From contig PARR01000034.1 in assembly GCA_002711625.1 (NCBI GenBank), positions 1 through 7,152 on the forward strand: DNA of 7,152 nt, in the 5' to 3' direction. The stretch comes from Rickettsiales bacterium (GTDB taxonomy: Bacteria > Pseudomonadota > Alphaproteobacteria > Methylaequorales > Methylaequoraceae). Position 1 is the stretch's first letter, and the number at the start of each line of letters is the position of its first letter. Shown here piece after piece: positions 1 through 4,989 of this stretch. The position numbers were made by a program, and so were the translations under genes. The notes under the pieces are model-generated. The model searched no databases, was not told the origin of the DNA, and worked only from the letters and a program-made list of their open reading frames with translations.

Positions 1-1
1 T

Positions 2-385
2 CCATATGGATTTAGAATTCATCCAAGGACTAAAAAAAAGCAAATGCATCATGGTATTGACATGGCAGGTACATGGCAAGAAGAGGTGAGGGCCTCTGCT
101 GACGGTTTTGTTAAATTCTCAGGAAGAAATGGCTCCTTTGGCAAAGTAGTGGAAATAGTTCATAAGCACGGTGTTACTACTCTTTATGGTCATTTGCATA
201 AGCTTTCAGTAAAAAAAGGAGATTTTGTGAAAGAGGGTGATATTGTAGGTAAGATGGGTGCTACTGGCAGAGTTGTTGGTGCACATCTCCACTATGAGAT
301 AAAAGTTAATAAAAAATCAGTGAATCCTTATAAATTCATAAATATTGGCAGAGAGTTACTGAGCAGTTCTATTATGAAGAAATAA
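2..385 (+). CDS. M23 family metallopeptidase, C-terminal part (5' end outside window)
   Basis: Zinc-dependent peptidoglycan endopeptidase of the M23/LytM family, cut by the left edge. The frame is open from base 2. The first visible residues, PYGFRIHP, are the usual lead-in to the M23 active site, so the ATG at 44 is an internal Met and not the start. All catalytic motifs are visible, counting from the first visible codon: HxxxD (H16, D20, within HHGID), the YGHLH segment (H64), and HxH (H95, H97, within HLHYEI). These residues should bind zinc and activate water to cut stem-peptide cross-links, so the enzyme looks active. The protein ends about 25 residues after the domain with a short Ser/Lys tail. 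Its stop lies 4 bp before a sigma-54 promoter for the next gene, itself a wall hydrolase. Near motor genes, a role in opening the wall for flagellum assembly is plausible, but a general cell-division role is equally possible. Signal peptide and promoter are not in the window. Confidence 0.9.
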   Translation, partial: PYGFRIHPRTKKKQMHHGIDMAGTWQEEVRASADGFVKFSGRNGSFGKVVEIVHKHGVTTLYGHLHKLSVKKGDFVKEGDIVGKMGATGRVVGAHLHYEIKVNKKSVNPYKFINIGRELLSSSIMKK

Positions 386-388
386 ATG

Positions 389-404
389 TGGCATCAAATT
401 TGCT
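389..404 (+). promoter_or_regulatory. sigma-54 (-24/-12) promoter for the lytic transglycosylase
   Basis: TGGCATCAAATTTGCT fits the sigma-54 consensus TGGCACGN4TTGCW closely. GG is at 390-391 and GC at 402-403, with the required 10 bases between them. The predicted transcription start is about 415, only about 2 nt before the ATG at 417. It lies wholly in the 31-bp gap between the two genes. Confidence 0.8.
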
Positions 405-416
405 CATTTACTTTTA

Positions 417-1022
417 ATGAATTTTTCTAAACTAAAACTTGCAACCATAATAATAATTTGTGTTTTTTCTTCTAACTCATATTCAATCGAATCAAAAGTT
501 TGTGAAAATTTAGCTGAAAAATTTGGCAGACAATTCAAAATACCTAATAAACTTCTATCCTCCATATCTATAGTTGAATCTGGTACTGTAAAGGAAAACA
601 AACTTATATCTTGGCCTTGGACATTAAATGTCGATGGAGAAGCAAAGTATTTTAAAACAAAAGAAGAAACTGTTAATTTTTTAGAATCTAATTTAAAAAA
701 ATTCAAAAATATTGATGTTGGTTGCATGCAAATTAGCACAAAATATCACTTACAAAAATTTAATAATGTTTCTGAATTAATTAATCCTGAGAATAACGTA
801 AAGTATGCTGCCAAATATTTAAGAAAACTTTTTCATACCCATAAAACTTGGAATGAAGCCATATCAAGATATCATTCTTCAATTCCTTCGCGAAAAAAAA
901 ATTATCTTTCAAAGGTTCATTATTTTTGGAAGAAACTAAGAGAAACCCGTACTCCAGAAACAACAAAAAAAAAATTAGATTTTTTTAAAAGTCAATTAAG
1001 GAAAGACTACCAAATATTATAG
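417..1022 (+). CDS. exported SLT-domain lytic transglycosylase
   Basis: Periplasmic lytic transglycosylase of 201 residues, expected to cleave MurNAc-GlcNAc glycan strands. Residues 1-23 form a signal peptide (basic start, IIII core, small residues before a likely cut after NSYS). The SLT fold covers about residues 27-170: the catalytic Glu is E54 in SIVESG, followed by the GCMQI motif (102-106), NVKYAAKYLRKL (127-138) and AISRYHSS (148-155). The segment SWPWTLNVDGEAKYF followed by NIDVGCMQIS is a form I associate with alphaproteobacterial SLT proteins (recall). The last 30 residues are a basic Lys/Arg-rich tail. The ATG has no Shine-Dalgarno sequence, and the upstream sigma-54 element predicts a 5' leader of about 2 nt, so translation is probably leaderless. 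No other start would keep the signal peptide. It lies between an M23 peptidase gene and a small sigma-54-controlled gene. A flagellar wall-opening role is inferred from this regulation. Confidence 0.85.
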   Translation: MNFSKLKLATIIIICVFSSNSYSIESKVCENLAEKFGRQFKIPNKLLSSISIVESGTVKENKLISWPWTLNVDGEAKYFKTKEETVNFLESNLKKFKNIDVGCMQISTKYHLQKFNNVSELINPENNVKYAAKYLRKLFHTHKTWNEAISRYHSSIPSRKKNYLSKVHYFWKKLRETRTPETTKKKLDFFKSQLRKDYQIL

Positions 1023-1027
1023 TTTTT

Positions 1028-1043
1028 TGGCAAGAAAATTGCA
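1028..1043 (+). promoter_or_regulatory. sigma-54 (-24/-12) promoter for the 56-residue protein
   Basis: TGGCAAGAAAATTGCA is a near-consensus sigma-54 element, with GG at 1029-1030 and GC at 1041-1042 and exact 10-base spacing. The predicted transcription start is about 1054, just before the AAGGA ribosome site at 1055-1059 and the ATG at 1066. It begins 6 bp after the transglycosylase stop codon. It points toward the 3' end of the convergent rpoN gene. Confidence 0.85.
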
Positions 1044-1054
1044 GATTATACATA

Positions 1055-1059
1055 AAGGA
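1055..1059 (+). promoter_or_regulatory. Shine-Dalgarno site fixing the start of the 56-residue protein
   Basis: AAGGA lies 6 nt before the ATG at 1066. It selects this start over an in-frame TTG at 1027, which overlaps the sigma-54 promoter and would not be in the transcript. Confidence 0.75.
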
Positions 1060-1065
1060 CGAACT

Positions 1066-1236
1066 ATGAAAAATAAATATCAAAATAATATTAAATCAGA
1101 TAGAAAAATATTTGATACGCCTATGATTAAAATCACACATTATGAAAATGAAAAAACTATTAAAACAGAAACTTTTCCAGTTATTCATTTCTTAGATAAT
1201 GTTTCAAAAGGGTTGAAAAAAATTAGTTATAACTAA
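1066..1236 (+). CDS. small protein of unknown function (56 aa), sigma-54-controlled
   Basis: Not recognised. The protein has 56 residues starting MKNKYQNN, with no signal peptide or membrane segment. It is basic and polar at the start (Lys/Asn-rich), has a likely beta-prone middle (PMIKITHY, TIKTETFPVIHFL) and ends in a basic, possibly helical segment (NVSKGLKKISYN). It is probably cytoplasmic. That it is real rests on a near-consensus sigma-54 promoter and a good ribosome site, both at ideal spacing upstream. The last 4 bp overlap the last 4 bp of rpoN, which converges from the other strand. By regulation it probably belongs with motility functions. A small flagellar regulator, chaperone or motor accessory would all fit, but the sequence decides none of these. 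Confidence 0.7.
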   Translation: MKNKYQNNIKSDRKIFDTPMIKITHYENEKTIKTETFPVIHFLDNVSKGLKKISYN

Positions 1237-2690
1237 AAATTTATATTTTGAATTTTCATCATCCTTCTTCTCACTGAAGATGCAGGAATATTTAAAAGCT
1301 CTCTATATTTCGCCACTGTTCTCCTTGCCAAATTAATTCCTTGACTTTGTAATTTGGAAACAATCATTTCGTCACTAAGTGGTGAATTTAGCGGTTCATT
1401 TGAAATCAAGTTTTTAAGCGATTCTCTTACAGATGCCGCAGAATGGGATTCTCCGCCATGTACACTATTAATCGAAGCACTAAAGAAAATCTTCATTTCA
1501 AAAATACCAATGGGAGTAAGCATCAATTTATCTGAAGTAACTCTACTTACAGTACTTTCATGCATGTCAATCTTTCTCGCTACATCTTTAAGAATCATTG
1601 GTTTGAGGAATCTTTTTCCTTTTTCAAAAAATAATTTTTGTTGATTCACAATCTCTGAACTTATTTTCAATGTAGTAATGTTTCGTTGTTGTATTGCTTT
1701 AATTAACCAACGAGCAGAGTTAAGATTGTCTGAAATATATTTTTTATCTGATTCACCACACTGTAAAGCTTCTATCTCTTTAACATAGTCATCATTTAAA
1801 GTAATTTTTGGAAGCGTACTATCATTTAATTCTACTTCCCAATCATTTCTATTTTTTTTAACAATTACATCAGGATGGAAAATATTATTTTCATCATCTG
1901 GATATTTGGTACCAGGCCTTGGATTTAGTTCTCGTATTAATTTAATATTTTCTTTAAGTGCATCCTCTTTAAGATTCGTAAGCCTTTGTAAATTTTTCAG
2001 ATCTCCGTTTCCTAAAAGTTCTAAGTTATCAATAATAAGATTTCTTTCTTGACTAAGATCACCAGTATTTCTTAATTGTATTTTTAGGCATTCGGCGAGA
2101 TTTCTTGCAAAAACTCCATTAGGTTCAAATTCTTGCATAGTGGTTAAAACTTTTTTTATTTCATTAATATCATATCCACTGAATGAAGAAATATCTTCAA
2201 GATTGGTAGTTATCCATCCAGAAGGTTCAATGTAGTCAATTAGTATGTCAGATATTTCTTTTTCATTATGTGTCTGGAATTCGATGCTAGATTGATTTTT
2301 AAGAATATTTTTCAGATTTATTTTTTCGCTTACTGTCTGTTCTACAATACTTCCCGTATCGATACTTTCATAAGAAGATAATTTTGAATTTGTTTGACTT
2401 ACTGAAACTTCGGTATCAAAGCGATTCTCGTAATCATCAATCTTTGGCTCATCTTTAAGAGATTCACCCGAATCGAAAGATTCACATAAATCCTGCGTAT
2501 CACTTTCAACAAGTTCAGTTTTTTCTTCTTCGTTATTGTTCTCAAGAAATGGATTTTCTTCTAACTCTTTATTAACTAATTCACATAGTTCGATATTATT
2601 AAGTTGTAGAAGTTTAATTGCTTGCTGTAGCTGTGGAGTCATCACCAAGGATTGACTTTGTTTTAGTTTTATATTCTGTGTTATCTGCAT
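1233..2690 (-). CDS. rpoN: RNA polymerase sigma-54 factor RpoN
   Basis: Alternative sigma factor that directs RNA polymerase to -24/-12 promoters and needs an AAA+ enhancer-binding activator to open DNA. It has 485 residues from this start, normal for the family. Region I (1-50) has the typical LKQSQSLVMTPQLQQAIKLL glutamine-rich helix. An acidic, low-complexity region II follows (about 51-100), then the core-binding domain. The helix-turn-helix that reads the -12 element is at about 368-384 (KDVARKIDMHESTVSRV, then PIGIFEMKIFF). The RpoN box ARRTVAKYRE (455-464) reads the -24 element, so the protein looks intact. The start at 2690 is chosen because AAGGAG ends 7 nt upstream; the adjacent ATG at 2693 (4-nt spacing) is possible. 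A longer frame from a TTG at 2768 lacks family similarity in its extra residues. The usual lptB/hpf/ptsN neighbours are absent. Four likely target promoters lie within the window. Confidence 0.97.
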   Translation of the reverse strand: MQITQNIKLKQSQSLVMTPQLQQAIKLLQLNNIELCELVNKELEENPFLENNNEEEKTELVESDTQDLCESFDSGESLKDEPKIDDYENRFDTEVSVSQTNSKLSSYESIDTGSIVEQTVSEKINLKNILKNQSSIEFQTHNEKEISDILIDYIEPSGWITTNLEDISSFSGYDINEIKKVLTTMQEFEPNGVFARNLAECLKIQLRNTGDLSQERNLIIDNLELLGNGDLKNLQRLTNLKEDALKENIKLIRELNPRPGTKYPDDENNIFHPDVIVKKNRNDWEVELNDSTLPKITLNDDYVKEIEALQCGESDKKYISDNLNSARWLIKAIQQRNITTLKISSEIVNQQKLFFEKGKRFLKPMILKDVARKIDMHESTVSRVTSDKLMLTPIGIFEMKIFFSASINSVHGGESHSAASVRESLKNLISNEPLNSPLSDEMIVSKLQSQGINLARRTVAKYRELLNIPASSVRRRMMKIQNINF

Positions 2691-2697
2691 CATAATT

Positions 2698-2703
2698 CTC
2701 CTT
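2698..2703 (-). promoter_or_regulatory. Shine-Dalgarno site for rpoN
   Basis: Read on the minus strand this is AAGGAG, 7 nt before the ATG at 2690 and 4 nt before the ATG at 2693. It rules out the upstream TTG at 2768 as the translation start. Confidence 0.8.
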
Positions 2704-2739
2704 AAAACTATATCACAACTTTTTACATCTAATTGCAAA

Positions 2740-2768
2740 ACTTTAATTTGACATCTTAGTCTAGTCAA
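2740..2768 (-). promoter_or_regulatory. candidate sigma-70-type promoter for rpoN
   Basis: On the minus strand TTGACT (2768-2763) and TAAAGT (2745-2740) are separated by 17 bp, giving a start near 2733 and a leader of about 40 nt. The -35 box is good and the -10 box is 4 of 6. No -24/-12 element is visible upstream of rpoN. Confidence 0.45.
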
Positions 2769-2786
2769 TTTACTGACACTTAGTCT
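2749..2786 (+). repeat. direct repeat in the rpoN/SPOR divergent promoter region
   Basis: TGACATCTTAGTCT (2749-2762) and TGACACTTAGTCT (2774-2786) are identical except for one extra T in the first copy; their starts are 25 bp apart. The first copy overlaps the spacer of the candidate rpoN promoter. The second adjoins a partial dyad made of GACAC (2775-2779), the palindrome TCTTAAGA (2784-2791) and GTGTC (2795-2799), beside the region expected to hold the -35 of the SPOR promoter. A regulator binding site is plausible but unproven. Confidence 0.5.
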
Positions 2787-2813
2787 TAAGAATTGTGTCC
2801 TGTATTTTTTTTC

Positions 2814-2822
2814 TGTTATACT
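2814..2822 (+). promoter_or_regulatory. extended -10 promoter for the SPOR protein gene
   Basis: TGTTATACT is an extended -10 box (TGN followed by TATACT, 5 of 6 to TATAAT). A poor -35 (TTGTGT, 2793-2798) lies 18 bp upstream, as extended -10 promoters allow. The predicted start is near 2829, about 27 nt before the GTG at 2856. Confidence 0.6.
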
Positions 2823-2855
2823 GGATTTTATTGGTTTTTTTTAATATTTTAAATT

Positions 2856-3425
2856 GTGATAAAAATATTTCCATTTATTTTTACTAGTTTATTTTTTTTC
2901 TTAATTATCGCTAATGTGCGAAATTTGACACTAGATTTTGGCCAAAGTAATGAGCTAAATGAGTCAAATATAACAAACACAATGGTTAAAGAAGAATCAT
3001 TTAACAAAGCAATTAAAAGTTATGAGGAGCTAAATTCCAATCATACTGTTAATGATTATGAATCAATTGAAAAAAAAGTTATGAAAACAGATAGTTCAAG
3101 TATTAAAAAGAAATTAGAAGATGACTCACATTCCTTGTTTGAATTTAAAAATGATGAGAAAAAGTTTGAAGAAAAAAATTCTAATTATTACAAACATGAT
3201 CTTCAATTTGGAGCTTTCTCGAAAAAACAGAATGCGGTAAATCATAGTATAAAGGTTATTGATGTCTTAAAGACAAAATTTCCATATGTAGATGTTAAGG
3301 TGACTTTTGACAAAAAAAATAATCTTTATAAGGTAATTTCATCTCTAGATAATAAAAATTTATTAAAAAAGATTTGTGATGAAATTAATATGAAAAATTT
3401 GAGCTGTTTCTTAATAAAAAAATGA
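2856..3425 (+). CDS. membrane-anchored SPOR-domain protein
   Basis: A 189-residue inner-membrane protein with one N-terminal helix (about residues 5-21, IFPFIFTSLFFFLIIANV), a long charged, Asn/Ser/Lys/Glu-rich periplasmic linker (about 25-110), and a C-terminal SPOR domain (about 113-188). The SPOR signature is HDLQFGAFSKKQNA at the first strand, NNLYKVIS in the middle and NLSCFLI at the last strand. SPOR domains bind denuded glycan strands, most often at division septa, where amidases have removed the peptides. The start is GTG: an in-frame stop lies just upstream and the next Met would remove the membrane helix. No Shine-Dalgarno is visible. It is divergent from rpoN and overlaps the next gene by 4 bp (ATGA), so the two are probably co-translated. 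It could serve division or the flagellar base; the sequence does not say which. Confidence 0.8.
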   Translation: MIKIFPFIFTSLFFFLIIANVRNLTLDFGQSNELNESNITNTMVKEESFNKAIKSYEELNSNHTVNDYESIEKKVMKTDSSSIKKKLEDDSHSLFEFKNDEKKFEEKNSNYYKHDLQFGAFSKKQNAVNHSIKVIDVLKTKFPYVDVKVTFDKKNNLYKVISSLDNKNLLKKICDEINMKNLSCFLIKK

Positions 3426-3613
3426 AGACTTGTCGGATTTGTGTAGCCATAAGATATTTTTTGGCATTTGTACTGTTACTAATAATTGTATCAATTACAT
3501 TGAAAGACGATCTTCATTACTTCTCATTTGTGACACCATGGAATGCAGTCAAACTAATTTTTTTCCTTGGTTTTTGTTTGTTTGTTTATAAAATTTTTCA
3601 GGCAAAGAATTAA
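3422..3613 (+). CDS. small two-helix membrane protein, unknown function
   Basis: A 63-residue protein, not firmly recognised. It starts MKTCRIC, with a CxxC pair (C4, C7) just before the first hydrophobic helix (about residues 9-26). A short polar loop (KDDLHYFSFVTPWNAV) and a second helix (about 44-59, LIFFLGFCLFVYKIF) follow, ending in a basic tail. Both ends are probably on the same side of the inner membrane. Its ATG overlaps the stop of the SPOR gene (ATGA), which supports expression and suggests the two proteins work together. The CxxC could bind metal or form a disulfide; with only one pair, a site shared between two subunits is possible. Its end is 4 bp from the end of the convergent DUF1566 gene. 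Confidence 0.7.
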   Translation: MKTCRICVAIRYFLAFVLLLIIVSITLKDDLHYFSFVTPWNAVKLIFFLGFCLFVYKIFQAKN

Positions 3614-3617
3614 GTGA

Positions 3618-4097
3618 TTACCTTTCTCTCAAAAATCTTACATATAATTTCTTTTGAGGAACAAACCTTCCATACGAATGTCCAGTGAAAAAATTTACTG
3701 ACCAATAAAATTTTGGAGACCACCAATTTTTTTGTGATGTCCAAAAAGGTTCAGCTGGGGTATTCGGAAAAATTTTTTTATCAATTTTCGCCCCTTTACA
3801 GCTCTTACAAATCAAGCTTTCCAATTCTTTTCTCTTAGGGAGTCTCCAATTTCCCTCTAATTGTTCATTAATAATAGTATTAGCTTCAACAATTTCATTT
3901 TGATCAAGTTTAACTGGCTGCCCTAAGCATTGGTTTTTAGAATCACTCCACTGTTGTCCGGCTGAGCATTTCAACCATTCAACTTTATTTTTTAAATCAA
4001 TTACATAGTAGCCCTTATCAATAAAATTTTGAGATTCAGCAAAATTAAACCTAAGAATAAGCAATATAAAAGAAAAAAAAATAACAGTTTTGTTCAT
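3618..4097 (-). CDS. exported DUF1566 (Lcl C-terminal-like) domain protein
   Basis: A 159-residue secreted or periplasmic protein. Residues 1-20 are a signal peptide (Lys at 3, hydrophobic core VIFFSFILLIL, likely cut near FAES). The rest fits the DUF1566 family: VEWLKCSAGQQWSDSKNQC with C44 and C57, then WRLPKRKELESLI (84-96), the IFPNTP and FWTS segments, YWSVNFFTG (131-139) and YVRFLR at the end. Four cysteines (44, 57, 97, 100) could form two disulfides. The family occurs in bacterial surface and adhesion proteins, such as the C-terminal part of Legionella Lcl; its biochemical role is mostly unknown. Here it stands alone without a repeat or anchor domain. It shares a back-to-back sigma-54 promoter with motA, so expression with the flagellar motor is likely. 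A periplasmic or surface motility accessory is inferred from this alone. The start codon is the only one that keeps the signal peptide; its ribosome site is weak. Confidence 0.8.
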   Translation of the reverse strand: MNKTVIFFSFILLILRFNFAESQNFIDKGYYVIDLKNKVEWLKCSAGQQWSDSKNQCLGQPVKLDQNEIVEANTIINEQLEGNWRLPKRKELESLICKSCKGAKIDKKIFPNTPAEPFWTSQKNWWSPKFYWSVNFFTGHSYGRFVPQKKLYVRFLRER

Positions 4098-4144
4098 GTG
4101 TAAAATTATACTAAATTTTTTATTTAAAAAAAAGTTTGATGTTT

Positions 4145-4160
4145 TGGTATTAAAGTTGCA
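4145..4160 (+). promoter_or_regulatory. sigma-54 (-24/-12) promoter for the motA-motB operon
   Basis: TGGTATTAAAGTTGCA has GG at 4146-4147 and GC at 4158-4159 with exact 10-base spacing and a full TTGCA. The predicted start is near 4171, 41 nt before the motA ATG. It lies in the 114-bp intergenic region between motA and the divergent DUF1566 gene. Confidence 0.75.
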
Positions 4161-4172
4161 GTTTCTATACCA
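4157..4172 (-). promoter_or_regulatory. sigma-54 (-24/-12) promoter for the DUF1566 gene
   Basis: Read on the minus strand, TGGTATAGAAACTGCA has GG (4171-4170) and GC (4159-4158) with exact 10-base spacing. The predicted start is near 4146, giving a leader of about 49 nt to the ATG at 4097. It shares its TGCA with the plus-strand motA promoter, so the two overlap head to head. The match is slightly weaker than the other three (CTGCA in place of TTGCA). Confidence 0.6.
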
Positions 4173-4211
4173 AAGTATTATTTTAATATAACATATATGG
4201 AAAAATTTTAA

Positions 4212-4979
4212 ATGGATTTAGCTTCAATCATAGGATTATTAGGAACCTTAGGGATGATAGCTGGAGCTATGATTTCAGCGGGCGGACTTGGTGCATATAT
4301 AGATGTTCCTTCAATACTTATAGTATTTGGTGGAACCTTTTTTGCTGTGATGTATACAGCACCACTACCAACTTTCCTAGGAGCCTTTGGAGCCATGGGC
4401 AAAGCTTTTAAACCACCTGTTAAAAAAATGGATGAATTAATAACAAGAATTGTTGAATTAGCAGGAATAGCGAGGAAAGATGGAATGATGGCTTTAGAGG
4501 GTCAAGAAACTCCTGACGCTTTTTTTGATAACGGTCTGCAAATGTTAGTTGATGGAGCAGATGAAGCCAAACTAACAGTTCAAATGAAAAAAGAATTAAA
4601 GGCCATGGAGGAAAGACACTCTTCCAATATAGGTGTTGCTCAAGCTTGGGTTGACATTGCTCCTGCAATGGGCATGATTGGTACTCTAGTTGGTTTAGTT
4701 GCGATGTTAGGAAATATGGCAGACCCAAAAGCAATCGGTCCCGCTATGGCAGTTGCTCTATTGACAACTTTATACGGAGCTATGATAGCTAATACTATTT
4801 TCATGCCGATAGTGACTAAATTAAAAAATTATTCAGCTTATGAGAAAATCTATAGAGAGATGATTATAACTGGACTTCAATTTATATCAAGAGGTGAAAG
4901 CCCTAGAAATATTCAAGATCAGCTAATAGCTAACCTTCCACCCAAAGAAAAGCAGAAACTTATAGAATCAGCTGCATAA
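4212..4979 (+). CDS. motA: flagellar motor stator protein MotA, PomA (Na+) type
   Basis: Inner-membrane stator subunit that, with MotB, passes ions and turns the flagellar rotor. It has 255 residues, matching Vibrio PomA (about 253) rather than the longer E. coli MotA. There are four membrane helices (about 3-23, 31-50, 147-168, 178-200). The large cytoplasmic loop carries R88 and E96 in ARKDGMMALEGQE, the charged residues that contact FliG. TM3/TM4 contain DIAPAMGMIGTLVGLVAML and DPKAIGPAMAVALLTTLYGA. D31, T158 and T186, positions tied to Na+ conduction in PomA, align without offset. I therefore infer a sodium-driven motor. The start is preceded by only a weak GGA, 10 nt upstream. It is the first gene of a sigma-54 operon; motB begins 10 nt after its stop. 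Confidence 0.97.
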   Translation: MDLASIIGLLGTLGMIAGAMISAGGLGAYIDVPSILIVFGGTFFAVMYTAPLPTFLGAFGAMGKAFKPPVKKMDELITRIVELAGIARKDGMMALEGQETPDAFFDNGLQMLVDGADEAKLTVQMKKELKAMEERHSSNIGVAQAWVDIAPAMGMIGTLVGLVAMLGNMADPKAIGPAMAVALLTTLYGAMIANTIFMPIVTKLKNYSAYEKIYREMIITGLQFISRGESPRNIQDQLIANLPPKEKQKLIESAA

Positions 4980-4989
4980 GGAAGGAAGC

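Larger units (their letters stand above)
4143..4174. repeat. inverted repeat spanning the bidirectional sigma-54 promoter
   Basis: Perfect 8-bp arms TTTGGTAT (4143-4150) and ATACCAAA (4167-4174) are separated by 16 bp and centred on the palindrome TGCA (4157-4160). Each arm carries the -24 element of one of two divergent sigma-54 promoters, and each promoter's predicted start falls within the opposite arm. Confidence 0.8.

Noticed and set aside
63..78. TGGCAGGTACATGGCA, with sigma-54-like GG-N10-GC spacing
   Set aside because: It lies inside the M23 coding region, has TGGCA in place of TTGCA at -12, and no gene starts within a sensible distance downstream.
404..966. Minus-strand open frames opposite the lytic transglycosylase
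   Set aside because: They show no motifs or start signals and lie opposite a gene with a clear catalytic domain and signal peptide.
1027..1065. Longer version of the 56-residue protein from TTG at 1027
   Set aside because: The TTG lies in the sigma-54 promoter upstream of the predicted transcript start, while the ATG at 1066 has a good ribosome site.
1223..1236. Palindrome TTAGTTATAACTAA as a bidirectional terminator
   Set aside because: The stem is short and all but AT-only, so the hairpin would be very weak; it may simply reflect the two overlapping stop codons.
2691..2768. N-terminal extension of RpoN from TTG at 2768
   Set aside because: Family similarity begins near the ATG pair at 2693/2690, which has AAGGAG just upstream; the extension would run through the promoter region.
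3462..3477. TGGCATTTGTACTGTT, a good -24 half of a sigma-54 promoter
   Set aside because: The -12 position reads GT and not GC, and it lies inside a gene with no downstream plus-strand start nearby.
4553..4568. Another GG-N10-GC spacing inside motA
   Set aside because: Only the two dinucleotides match (the -12 box is AAGCC). It shows that the bare spacing occurs by chance, so I relied on fuller matches in intergenic positions.
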